From NCBI GenBank assembly GCA_028641055.1, contig CM054062.1:173805642-173869641 (forward strand): a DNA stretch of 64,000 bases, written 5' to 3'. Made by a program: the position numbers and the translations under genes. Source of the stretch: Alopecurus myosuroides (lineage: Eukaryota > Streptophyta > Magnoliopsida > Poales > Poaceae). The notes beneath the pieces were generated by a model that was given only the letters and a program-made list of their open reading frames with translations, was not told the origin of the DNA and ran no database searches. Positions 45,098-57,592 of the stretch are shown here, piece by piece; the first letter of the stretch is position 1; the number at the start of each line of letters is the position of its first letter.

Positions 45098-48000
45098 TGT
45101 AACAGCCCAATTTTTGGAAGACATGAAAAACTTGTTTTCAATAACCCAAAAATCAGGGCCAACAAAAACTTTTTAATATGTTTGACTTATGCTTGTGTTT
45201 TCATTTCTATTTGGTTGTTGTATGTGTTTGTGTTTGAGTTTGTTAACAACTAACAATTAAAACCAACGATCATAACTTTCTTAAAACACAACCCTTGTGA
45301 TCAAGTCATGACAAGAAAGCTTATCATCTTCTTCTATCACCCTCTTTTGGCAAAAACCTTTTTGAAAATGTTTTGGTTTTTGAAGAAACCCAAAGGCCAA
45401 GTTTTGAGGAAACAAAAAAAGATAATTTCCAAAACTATATGAAAAGTATTTTGGAGGTAATCATCTCCAACCTGTTTTCAACCAAGATGTTTTTGCAAGT
45501 ATTTCAAAAACTCCTTCTCACTCCTTTCTTTTGCAAAAATAATTAGGGGGGGGGGGGGAATATGTTACCCCTGTGTTTTACCTCAATTGTATGTTTTTGG
45601 AAATAACAACTTCTGAGCTGAACCTCTTTATAAAATCCTCTTGTCATGGTATGTCCTGATCACTATCTATAACTAACACATGAGAAAACATCCTGGAAAT
45701 TAATTTGCAGAACTCAGTTGTTTGAGTGATCTTGTGTGACTTGTTATTTTATCTGCTTGTTGTGTGATCTTATCTTGTGTTTGCTTGAAGTATTTATTTC
45801 GGTTTGTTGACTAATGTGTGTTGTTTTAATAAAATAAAACTTAGTAATAACAAGATCAAGCATCTATATCATATTCCATCACATGTCCATATCATCTTCT
45901 GTTTTCTTAAAAACTTCCAACCTTGGAGACATGCCTTTATGTCAAATGTTGTTCTATTCATCAATGTACCCTCATGTATATCATGTTTAACATCTATGCC
46001 ATCTATCCAAGTTGTTATCTTGGATGTTGAAACCCTTTTGTATCATCTATCAAAGTCCTATTGAAGGCATTCCCAAAATAATGACCCTATCACCTTTGTC
46101 ATGAAGCACTTTGTCCATACTACTCCAAATCACTCCTTATTGTTTTCAGGCCCAATGAACCTACTATTGTAATCTCCATGACCTATACATCACCTTCATA
46201 TGGTCCATTTATTTTGCAAAGGCCATTTAATTATTTATCTCTCATGGTTTTTAAACTATTAAATAAACTCCTGTTTTCACCATTTTTCCACTTGGTGCCT
46301 CAAATATTTTCAAAAGAGTTGTTTATTAAAAATCACTTTTGAGACCTATATCATGTACTATCTCATCCGAACTCAAAAATATTTGTTTTAAAAAGCATTT
46401 TACTATTTATTATTTTCCATTTCCCAAAAGGCCAGAAATGGACTTTAAAATATTTCGTGAAGAAATGTATTTCCTAAAATCTTGGAAAAATTACCCAACA
46501 TGCCTATGGTCATGTGGGACTTACTTATACAAAAACATTTGCAAGTTGTTTTGAAAATTTTGTAGAAAACATTTAAAAACAGTTTCTGCCATTTTTGAAC
46601 TCCCAAAATTTTGTGAAAGAAATGTTTTTAGAAAACTTTGAGGCCACCATCCCTAGACTTAATTTTTCACCCTCTATCCAATGGACATGATATTTCATAT
46701 CTGTTCTATTCAAAATTTTGGTGAAAACAAGCAAAAACCACTTCTGGCATTTCTGGTCACTGTTGAGAGCAGGCCTATCCTGGACTATTCTCACCCTCTC
46801 CCCTCCTCTCTCCTGCACCTGGACAGTGGAATTTAGTCTTCTAACACCCTGAACATGGTCTACCTGCTCCTCTCTCTCCCTAGCTCAGTCACCACCCGAT
46901 GGAAAAAGGCTTGATCACCCCCTGCATATCACTCTCTCACCACCATCCATCCTTGAAGAAACCATCGCGCCAGGAGACTATTCTCACACCCGTGAACACT
47001 CTGGTGAAGCCCCCTTCCTTCTCCTTGTCCCCTTCTTCCCTACCTGTGCGCTGGCCGTGATGCCCAGAACGCCCTCGCCACGTCGCTCGTGTTCCAACAC
47101 CTGGGCACCATGTCGTGCTTTGAGGCCTTGTCAACTAGCTTCATGAGGTCTTCTCGAGTACACCCATACCCCTCTTTTCCCCCAGATCACTCTCCTTCTC
47201 CCTCAACTTTCGGTCGAACACCTGCGGGTGGAAGGTGGGAGATCGAGCTCAAGCTTGCTTAAAACCTCCTTCTCGCCTTATATCGATTCCGAGAGGGTCC
47301 CCTTGTGATTCTCCACCCACCAGGAAAGCTCTGCCACTTTGGTGATGCCCGCAAGCGGGCCGCCATGGCCGCCGTGGGCGAGGTCCGCCTAGCTCCGATG
47401 AGAGCATCCTACGGGCCATAATCCTTGTTTAAAACTTGTCTACACACCTCCTCTCCCTCCTAATCAAGCCTCAGAATCAAAACCCCCTTGGATTCCCTCT
47501 TGTTTGGCCAAATCGGTCGCGACCTTGCCGCGGCGCTCGAAACCGTCGAGCTGTCACCACAGGATGTCCCCTCTCCTCTCGTTTCTTCTCTCAGCATCCC
47601 TATGGTCTCAGGAGCCTCATGCCTTTCTCTATTTTGTGTTTGCTCCTTCGCAGGTTCCAGTTCCACGATGGCTTTGATGGCCAGCCGCAAATCCCTATCA
47701 GCCTCTCTGTTCTAGATGCTCCCGCCAAACGCCAGTTGGCGAGGAGGGTGCGCCTCGTCACTCTGAGCCTCCTGGTGAAGTCCTCGTATCCAGGCGGGTC
47801 TCCAATCTCCTGGCGGCGAGCTGGACGTTCAGCTGCAGCGGCCGGAGGGGACTCCTCCGTGCGTTTTGGTCGCCGCCGGTCGGGTGCGACGCGACCTCCT
47901 CACCGCCATCGGATCCGCATCCGACGGATCTGTTTGAACCTGGGCTCCTCTAATCTCCGCCGTCGATCAGCGATATGACGGCCGCGTACCGCTTCTCCGC

Positions 48001-51000
48001 GCGCGCACTGGCCAGCGGGCCGGCCTGCCCCTGTGCAGCCCGATTTCTTCAGATCTAGCCCATTGCCTTTTTTTTTCCGCAGGTTGAATTCTTTTCCTGC
48101 AGATTTGTTTCTTCCTGTTTACTTTAAATCAAAACAAAAATGTTAAGAAGTCTATTTTGCCAAACTAAAAATCACAGATGTATATATATAAATTCTTAAC
48201 CATCTCCAACTTGTAGATCTAGGTTTTGTGCTGTATTTTAGGAGAAATAAAATAAATGGCAGAGACACTCATGAACGCCATTTCTTTAATAACTTGAGTT
48301 TTAAGTATCCAAATCTTGCAAACTCATCTGTTATGAGTAGCCATTGATAATATCTATCTGTTGCAGGTGGCCTTGTGTTGACTTGAGTTGTTATGTGAAA
48401 ATGACATGCATGTTAGTTTTTAGGCCAGAGAGCACTTCTGTGAATTATTTAATTTTATTGGTGATGAGTTTTGAAGTGAATCCAATTGTGTTGGTTTGAT
48501 AATGACTAGAAGCACCTTATGCTAGCTTTTTATGATATTAGGAGTTACAGAATAAGATTGGTGCAATATTTAGTGTTTAGCCATTTTCTGCATATTATTG
48601 TTATGCCTTGATTAAATTGTGTGTTATATGGTTTTTGTTATAAAAGTGATTCCTAGAATGTGTAAGGTATTAATACATTATTGGTATGTGTCTTGAGTGT
48701 TTCACTAGCATGATATGGTTTGTGTGTGAAAACCATGGTTGTTATAGTTTTATTCTCTTGGGGTGTTTTCCCTAGTAAAAATAGGTTAAAATTGTGTTAT
48801 TCTTCATGATGGTATGATGAATTGAATAAATGATTTAGTATTGTTTTCCATAGCCTGGCTACTGTTATTTTTGCATGTTATACTTGCTTGCTTGATTTAT
48901 TAAGTTCTAGATCATGTTGGCATGCCATGCTAGTTTTAGGTGATTTCTGCCATAATAGTTATTTGCATGCTTAGTTTTTGATAAATTGTTTAGGTTGTTA
49001 TTTTGATATTACTAGCATGTCTAGGTGTTGTTTTCTCTGTTATTTGGATGCTACCTTATATGTCCATCATGTTATAATAAATCATGTTTAATGATCTCTT
49101 AGGGTTATGCATGTCTGCTTGTCTAAATAGCCCTTTTTCATGTCTAGTTTTAATAGTTGTTTTGCTCCATGATTATTTCCATGCATTGAGTGGTGCCATG
49201 GCATGTTTGATATTGTTTTTTATCTGTTATTAGGCTGTTTAGCTACTGGTTATATTAATTCTCCATGATTAGAAAAAACATGTGTTACTATGGGCTTGTA
49301 GTATTGCTTGATAATATTTTCCTATGCATGTGTATGTGTTCCTAAGTTGTTTTCTTGTATTTTGCTCATCCTCATGAATGACCAGAGAGTCATTAACCTT
49401 ATTTGAGCATGATATGAGAGTGGCACACCCACTGGACTCATGCCATTTTGGTTGAGGATCCATAACATCAATTCTAGAGCTATTCATGTGTGTTGTCTGT
49501 GCATGTTTTGCTTGATGGTGTGCACCCTAGTAATTTTGTTTGTGAGTGTACTTGTTTGATGAAATGCTTGCTGTATGTTTACATTTTATCAAGTGCTTGC
49601 CTTTGTTTGGTTCTGATTGTGTGTTTTTCCCTTTTTGTATTTTACGACGTTAGATAACGAAGACGGTATTATTTCCCGGAGAGGTTTTTATTGCAACTCT
49701 TGTTTATCTCAAGAGCAAGACCAAGACCAGTGCCAAGGCAAGCCATTCTAAATGCTTGCTGCTGTTTTACTTATCATTATCTATCATGCATGTTTTACTT
49801 CTGAAGGTTTACAAAAGTTTGATTCAAAAACTATTCTTTTAAGTGGAATATACCACTATTTATTTTATGTATCTAATATGCTATATCCACTATATAAACT
49901 TGGTGTTACCAAGCCCTTTAGATATTTGAGTATCATCACTTAATAAACTTAAGTCCCCTAGTGGACATTTTAACTTGATGTTTTTGGAAAGCAAAAGATT
50001 GGAAAAACCCCGAGGAAAGGTGGGACCTTGTCCGAGGGAGGATTGTGAAGAAGGAAATGTTTTCGACTTGTTTTCCAAAATGACACATAACCTAGTCTTC
50101 GCCGGACAACCAAGCCGTGCTGCCACATTACCCCAATATGGGAACGGGGTCTAGCTAATTGCTTGTCGGTGTTAGTCCGTGTCTACCTCAAAGTGCTATA
50201 GGGGTTAGAGTCCCCCGAACCGAATTGTCGCCGGGAGGGAGAAACGGGACATTCACAGTGTGGGATTAAGTTCACTACCGGTTGCAGCAATTGGGTCTCC
50301 TGCCATGGCGGTGTGTTGTCAGGGGAAACCGGATCGATACGGCTGACTCACTCGGTGCCGGGGAGAACAAACCCAGTTGAAGAGGTAGTCATTTACTAGC
50401 ACTGACATAGTGGATGGTTAGGACCAGTTATCCGATGTTTGCATACTGTCTCGGACAGTCCGTGGTTGTTCACGGCGGATGTACTGGATCTTGTGCATTG
50501 TGTACACCTCTGCAGAGTAAAACTATTCAGAATAGCCGCGTCCTCGGATATGGACAGTTTAATGGCCATGTAGCTAGCATTGTGTCAATGTTTTCAAAAA
50601 GCTGGAAAGTGTTTTGGAATTGTACCTGGGAGGTGCGTTGAAAGGGAATGATTGTACCTTTGAGGTACCGGATAAATGATGATCTTAAAGATGTGTTTTT
50701 CCAAGAAGTTTTGCAAAGATAAATGTTTTCTTTATTTAGAAGGCTTTATCAAAACCTTGTGGACATGCTTTATCTACAAGAGAAATGAATTATCTTTTGA
50801 AGTATCTTCTTCAACAAAGAAAAATAAAACTTGTGCAACTATGATGGGTCTTAAATTCATCATGGCTAGTTGAACCCTAATTAAAGCCTTCCTACCACCT
50901 ATATATATGCATGCTTGCATGTTTAGCTTTCATTTGGGGTGGCTTGCAAGAGTACATTCAAACGTACTCATATTGGTTTCGTCCCTGGCTATTGTCTTAG

Positions 51001-51346
51001 CCAGACTTTGAGCAGAAAACCGGAGAACCTGAAGAAGATGGTGTCGCTGACGGCTATGCGAACTAGGAACGTCTCCGAGTCAGTAGCCTGTAGGTAGTCA
51101 AGGCATGACTTGGGTCTACCACGAGTGTGTTTTGTAGACTTCCGTTGTTTCTAGTATGTGTTCCTGCCCTGCGTGGCAGTTCTTTTTCAACTGTGTCATG
51201 TGACCAGTTGTGTAAGCCGTGTATTCGTGTAGTGGATGTTGTAATCTGCAATGCCAACTCGAGTATGTTGTTCACGACTAACTGATCATGGGATCGTGAA
51301 TGTATGCACACTGGAGGTCTCGGACTGCTAGTCTGGGGTCCCCACA
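45098..51346 (+). mobile_element. 6.25-kb LTR-like unit inserted in aORF-1 (solo LTR or LARD-type)
   Basis: It starts TGTAACAGCCC and ends ...GGGGTCCCCACA, flanked by perfect TGTCT duplications (45093-45097, 51347-51351). TG...CA ends with 5-bp duplication are LTR-retrotransposon hallmarks. I see no gag or pol similarity and no repeat of its own start inside it, so a solo LTR of a very long-LTR family (LARD/Sukkula-like) is the best reading. It has AT-rich arms, a GC-rich block (about 47000-48050) and a poly-G run near 45546. Confidence 0.72.
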
Positions 51347-51351
51347 TGTCT

Positions 51352-52264
51352 CCCTCCTTCAAGCTGGTGATAGCCGCAATCTTCTTCTCGAATTCGACAT
51401 TCAAGAGTTCCTCTCGGCTCACGTGGCTAGGATCTTCGGCGCTCTGGTACTCCCACATCGTGGATGGCCTCTCCTGTAGGGGATGAATCCTGCGTTTGAG
51501 GAACACACTCGCCAAGTGCAGGCCATTTAGCGCAACTCCTGCAGCTTGATCACGAAGAGTGGCCAGCTTGGCGAGTAGAGGGATGACAACCCGGACTTCT
51601 TCAGCCGAAAGTTTGTGTGCCCAAGACTTCCGCCTCTTCAAAACAGCGAACGGGTGGAATTCGTGGACTCCACCCGTGCTGTTGTCGATGACGTAAAACC
51701 ATTTTTTCCTCCATCCTTGGGCGAAGTCGATAAAATGCATCATGAAGTAGACACTCTCCGACTTCGCCTGGATCCCGAAGCCGCCGGTGCGCAACGGCTC
51801 CCCGAGCTCAGTCTCCACCCCGATGTCTTGCGGAAGACGCGCACCTTGAAGAGGGCCTTCCAGAGGCCCCAATGGGGGCGAATGCCCAGAAAGCACTCGC
51901 AAAGGACAATGAAGCACGAGATGTGCTGCACTGCGTTTGGAGGCATGTCGTGGAGTTGTATGCCATAGACATACAGTAGAGCCACGAGAAAAGGATGGAG
52001 AGGGAAGGCGAGCCCGCGCGAGACGTGATCCGCGAAGATCACGCGTTCGTTCGCGCGGGGATTGGGTACCTCCTCTTTCTTGCCGAGGCGCACCCGCTTC
52101 TCAGCTTCGAAAGGCAGCAATCCTTCTCGCTGCATCCCCTTGATGCTCTTGACCGTGGTGTTAGGCGAGCGCCAATCGCCCGAGCGCGGAGCAGGCGGCA
52201 CGGGAGCTTCCTCCGCTGCCCTCGATGAAGAGACGGCGGCACCACGCTTCTTGCCTCCTGCCAT
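51352..52264 (-). pseudogene. Antisense gene aORF-1 of Tat element 2, 5' exon (Transposase_28-like)
   Basis: ATG at 52264 opens MAGGKKRGAA, a basic start. The domain at about 52060-51600 has HPFLVALLYVYGIQLHDMPPNA, then CECFLGIRPHWGLW and later GGFGIQAKS and WFYV, the Transposase_28 pattern also seen at 7795-7100. A frameshift lies near 51835. The frame runs into the inserted unit at 51346; the gene continues at 45097. The break falls in SLKEGD. Function unknown; the frameshift plus insertion make it dead here. Confidence 0.68.
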
Positions 52265-53490
52265 TGGTGCTGGTGCGAGCTCGTGGAGAAGAAGGGCAGA
52301 GAACGAGGAAAACGAAGACCGAGGAAGATGAAGGCTGGGGAAATTTTCACCGTTTCACCTAAGGCCCATATTTATATACAGCGCCGCCTGATCCTGACCG
52401 TTTGTTGATCCACGTGGCATCCATCGCAACCGCCACGTGCGAAGGCGAAACGAAAGGGCGGCGGATGCTGTTTCGTGCCACGATCCTAACAGTGGATCGT
52501 GCGCATTTACTGCGCACGGTTCGCGTAAAAACCGGGAACAACGTCTCGTTTCCGGTCAAAAAGCTGACAAGGTGGGCCAACTCCTCTGTTATCGCCCCGT
52601 CACGTCCCATCGGGAGGATAAAGTGCACCGTGACGTCATGGCGCGCATCATCAAGCTGGAGATTCATTCGAATAAAAGACCCAACACGCGAAATAAACTT
52701 CGTATGGGCAGATCAAGACGCGGACCCTCATTCACAAAAGCTCCAAACGCGAAATAACTTCGTATGGATAAATTATGATGTGAAAATTCACTCACAAAAA
52801 ACAAGACCCTAGACACGAAAACTCTTTCGTATGGGCGTGAAGGTTCCGAACACGAAAATCCTTTCGCATGGACAAAATATCTTGGTTTTCTCACTCGAGA
52901 AATCACAGACTTAAAACATCGCGGGTGCACAGAACCAACCACTCCATCACACGATGTCTACACATCACAAACCTGGATTGTTCAGCCGACTAGGCACATC
53001 CGGATGCCATATTTTCTCGGATATGAAGGTAAGACCCAAAAGATCTTTCTTGAGGGCCTGGAATCGCACTCAAGTTGCGTCCTCCGGTAAAAATCCGTGT
53101 CAACAACACGAAGAAAAATCCTAGCGGACGCGCCGGGTACCCCTATAGGTTAAATTCGACTCGGTAAGACCTCTAAGGCCCAGTCGCAACGATCACCTCA
53201 TCGGGTTCGAGTCGGAGGTCTCGAATCTGTGTAGGCCAGAACTGTTTTTGCCCTAGTTGCAATTAATTGGCCCTAATCTTTCGGGAGAGCCAAGCTGTTG
53301 CGCCATATCCTTCTGCAAAAATAGCCTCAAACGCGGGCACTTTCACCACGCAATACTCAAGTATTAAACTCATCACACATGGTATACACCCTCTGAATGG
53401 AAAACGACTATAATAGTCATCCGAAGGAAGTAAGATCTGAGCGTCTAGCCGACTGGAAAGGTCCCAATCGAGCAAACGCTCGGGGGCTAC
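52265..53490 (+). other. 3' internal region with polypurine tract, Tat element 2
   Basis: No supported ORF. It has a short phased repeat of a CGAAATAACTTCGTATGG-like phrase (four variants between about 52690 and 52870). The promoter of aORF-1 should lie just above 52264. The polypurine tract GCTCGGGGGCTAC is at 53478-53490. Confidence 0.6.
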
Positions 53491-53998
53491 TGACGAAGGG
53501 ATGAACCTTGTACCCGGCGAATAAGGATACCTGGTCCTAGGCCCAAGACTGAGGCCCAATAAGAGAAGCTTTGTACTGCTCTAGAAGGTCCAGTTGAAGC
53601 CCACCCGCAATGCCTTGCGGGATAAGATAGGAAACTTGTAACCAACTTAGGTTTAGAGTTCGAGTCCTCCCTGGGTACGGTTTGGGACCTGGCCATCTAT
53701 ATAAGGCTAGGAGAGCCACCGGGGGAGGACCAAGCAATACCACACCATCAAGCCTTAAGCTCGAGATCGTACTCTCGACTTGAGCAATCCCCCATTGTAA
53801 CCGATCTATTCGATAATACAGATCGATAGAGGCAGGAGTAAGGGTTTTACCTCTACGAGGGCCCCGAACCTGGGTAAATTGTGTCTCCTGTCTAGCCGAC
53901 GATCGCCACCAGCGCCCACAGGTTCTCCTATTCGAAACCCTATGGGTTCACCCGAAGGACTTGTTGAGATGGAGATTCGACAGCCAGCTATTCTAGCA
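53491..53998 (+). repeat. 3' LTR of Tat element 2
   Basis: It starts TGACGAAGGG directly after the polypurine tract and has a TATA box TATATAAG at 53698-53705. The right end is placed at ...TTCTAGCA (53998); the true end could be up to about 54030. No 5' LTR remains to compare. Confidence 0.68.
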
Positions 53999-54675
53999 TT
54001 TCGATAAGCGGATGAAGCCACTAGTCCAGGGTGTGAAATCCAATCAACAAGTGAGATAAAGATTCTCTATTTGCGTCCTCATAAGCTAAAACAGGAGCAC
54101 AAAACAGGTGTAATTTTGAAGGTTTAAAGGTAGCACACAAGCAATTTACTTGGAGTGGCGGAGAAATACCACATATAGGTAGGTATTGTGGACATGAATG
54201 ACAAGGTTTTGGGTTCAAGGTTTGGATGCACGAGAAGCATTGCCTCTCAGTAACAATGTTGGGTAGCAAGCATAAGAATCGAAGTAAAACAAACAAAAAC
54301 ATATATGATAAAGCCAATCATGCAATCTTCTTTGAAGGTGCAAACAAACTTATTTGAGAATACTAAGCTTATGGGCTAACAAGAAAGAAAGATCATGGAA
54401 TAATATATCTACATGCAACTCCCTCTTTTCTAATTAAGTCTCAACAAATTGTTGCTACTGACCAATGCTAAGTTTTCCAAAACCAACTAGATTATCTTGA
54501 AGCTCCAACATTGATACCAATACTAATAATAAGATCAATCACATAACAAAAATTGCAAACTAAAATAAAGTAGAACAAGTAGATGATGAAACTTCTCATT
54601 AATATTTCATTACGGCAACTCAAACCAAGGGATACAACGATAACCAACTAAGGATGACACTTCCTACTGCAAACC
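53999..54675. other. Unassigned AT-rich region
   Basis: No ORF or repeat structure that I can support. It is probably flanking transposon DNA. Confidence 0.4.
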
Positions 54676-57592
54676 TGTGGTGACCCAGCACACCACTGCA
54701 TGTGTAGTGCGCAAGTCGATGACATAATACTCACAGAAGGACTTATCCGTGAATATTACATCCCTCACAGTAGTACGACAGAAACATAGTGGGACCAGGC
54801 AGAACTATATGATACAAACTTCATTACAAAATATCGAGAATCTCTTTGAAGAATCAAAGAATATCTCATAAAAATGAAATATTAGAAGAAACAATGCGAA
54901 GCTCCAAGCTGGAGAATAACTCTAGCTCATAACTTAATCACTAAGGCTGATGTCAGCCCTAATCTATGGCTTGAAACAACTAAGTCCAAGAATGGTCTTC
55001 ACCTACACCTAGACAGCTTCTCCTCCACCAGCGTTGTTGATGACGATGCTTTCCTGGCTAAGTAAGAGATGACTCCACCTAGCTTCATGAGGTAGTGATG
55101 GCTTCACGATGACGACTTCTTTAAGGCTTCAACTCTAAGCAGGAGGTCAAACGGGAACGAATGAGTAACGAGCGTTACTCAGCAAGTTCATGATATATAG
55201 TGGGTAGTTGATGCACTAACTACAACTTTAGACTCGAAAGAGTCATAAGCTAATGCAAGGTTTTGTAAACCTTTCTTCAAGAGGTTGCTTTTAATTCTGA
55301 AAACTATGCCTGCCAGATCTTCACAGGACTAGAACTTCATGGATTTGCCTTTCCTGCGGCGTTCGCAGCTCCTTCCCGGAACAGGGGGTAACATGCCACA
55401 TCCTTTTACACTCTGCAGAGGTGCGTTACTTTACCCATGGACGACCAAGACCATGTTGCACAACCAGGCGCCATCCTGTCCACTCCCACTCGGGTGTGGT
55501 GCCCGGTTGTTGGTCCAAGCCAAACCGTGCTTCTCCGCACAACACATGCCCACCCATTTCCACCAGCAGGTTGAACCCCTGATTCCACCCCTCACGATGG
55601 ATATCTAGGCGCCCCTGGCAGACCATCATAGACCCCAGAGTCTGTGGGAATTAAGGGATCCCACCCATGTGCATGTAGTCTCGCAATACCTACAGCGTAC
55701 GTCTCTGGCAGCCCGTTGACATGCGATCGAGAGAAGATCATAGCTGACTTACTTCCCCCATAGAAGACCCATGGTCAACGCGGTATTTACGGCGCAAGAA
55801 TTCTGACGACAGTGGTGATTAATCCTAGGTAATACTTTCCCGTGCAGATGGAACCTTCCTTTGACCTATTCATCTTACCATGGTTCCATCCGCCCACCAA
55901 ACAGAACACTACCACTCTGGTAGTCATTCAATTAGTCATATTATTATAAAAGTAGGATCATGCATTCTTTTGAGCAGAGGTGGTATTACGATAGGGTTTT
56001 TGAAATTAGTTGTTATGAAATAATTCAAAGGAAATGAGCAAGTGATGAACTTGCCTGAGATTGAAACAACCATAATAATCAATGTCTTCGGGGTTTGAGG
56101 GTCGCGTCGACAATTCCAACATCAGGAATATGATGATGTGGTCGGGGTGACACGACATGGTCGAAATTGCGGGCGCGCTTCCGCGGAGAGCAAAGGGAAC
56201 GGGCCAATTCCCGGGCTCACAGCCTTCCCAGCAAATGAGGGTTGGTGGAGGGATAGAGGAGGTCATGGCGCACCCGAGGGTGGCATCAATTCGTTCCGGA
56301 GTGGCCGGAATCAACGGCACCATGAAAGCAAACCCTATCTAGGGTTTCGGCCATAGGAGAGGAAACAGAGAGAGAGAGAGGGAGACAGCGAGGAAGAAGA
56401 GAGAGTGAGTGAGGAGGGCACGGCTTGTCCTGCCTCTTATCCAGTGGAAGGGCGGCCGAGGGGAGGTGGCAGTGCAGCGTCGGAGGCGGTGGCACGCCTC
56501 TGGCCTTCTGGCCAGAGGTTGAAGAAAGAATGGATTTAAAACATTTTCAAGAAAACCCCCTGGAAATTTCTATAACTTACAACTAAGTCCTTCTGGTTAC
56601 TAAACTGAGAATAAAACCTTTGTTTTCAGGGCTTATTTGTGCACATAAAAATTATTAAAAATCATATTTGAATTCCTTATCAAATTTCACATCTCACCAT
56701 GTTTTGTTTTGGTGAATTTGAAAGATTTTCTATTTTTTATTTAGGTTGCTAGATTAAGTGGTTTTGTGGTTTTCTCTTTATTTTATATATTTAATGGCTT
56801 TAAAATTATGTTTAATAAAAGTACACACTCCCATCTTGTGGATACCAAGGTGGTGTATCATAATTGGACAATTTTAGGTATAATCCCTTATAGAAAGTAA
56901 TTTAGTAAAATTACTTGGTACTGGTTCTATGCACCGTTATTAAAATAATTTAATATGGAATTTTATTCCATGCCACACCACATGATTTCAGTGAGTGAAA
57001 TAACTTGTTTTCTTTTTATAATACTATGTTATTTTCATAGTTAAAACTCTTAGCAATTTTGGTTGACATTTTACTTAGGTGAGTGCAAGTCATGTTGATT
57101 GTTTTTAGTACTTGACCAGATGGAAAACATGAGTGGTTTTGAAATCTTATTTGCTTGTTTTCCACATAGGTTCCAATATGGATATTATCCCATCTTTGTT
57201 TTAGTACAAGTAATAATTTACTTGGTTATGTGTAGATGAATTTTTGTTATCATCTGTTAGTTTTATGTATGAAAAGGATATGGAAAACAAGGTATTAAGC
57301 TTGTTTTCATCTACCTCCACATATCAAGACATATGGATGCAATGGCTTTTTATTATTTCATACTTGATAGTTGTTTCCATTAAAGATATTATTATGAGTT
57401 CCTCATCTCTGATGAGCTTGACATAGGTTATTGGTTCTCTGTTCTATCCTAATGATTCACCGGATAATTTCTTATGATCCCTTTCTGAGGCAGTGTTGCT
57501 TCTTGTGGTCTTCTGTTGCTTGATGTTCTTCTCTCTAGTTGCCACTTGTCTTCAGATACTCTTGTTGTCACTTGCAAGTAATATCTGCTCTG
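54676..57592 (-). repeat. Partial long LTR unit, minus oriented
   Basis: The left edge TGTGGTGACCCAGCACACC looks like the inverted end (...GGGTCACCA) of a grass LTR family. It contains a gene-like segment without intact ORF, an AGGGTTT-type GC-rich block (about 56150-56500) and an AT-rich arm. It is cut at 57592 by the next unit. Confidence 0.45.

Larger units (their letters stand above)
35751..53998 (+). mobile_element. Tat-lineage Ty3/gypsy element 2 (5' truncated, interrupted)
   Basis: Same order as element 1: gag-protease (35751-38502), RT-RNase H (38503-40020), archaeal-type RNase H and integrase (40021-41740), two antisense genes (52264-42021, minus), polypurine tract (53478-53490) and a 3' LTR from 53491. 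The 5' LTR is lost at the Athila junction. A 6.25-kb LTR-like unit (45098-51346) sits inside it. Coding sequences are better preserved than in element 1. Confidence 0.85.

Noticed and set aside
47436..47978. 180-codon ORF in the 45098-51346 unit
   Set aside because: Low-complexity Arg/Ser-rich translation in the GC-rich part of an LTR-like unit; the frame has no recognisable domain.
54021..54317. Minus-strand 98-codon ORF with Cys residues
   Set aside because: No start context, domain or splice neighbours; lies in unassigned AT-rich DNA.
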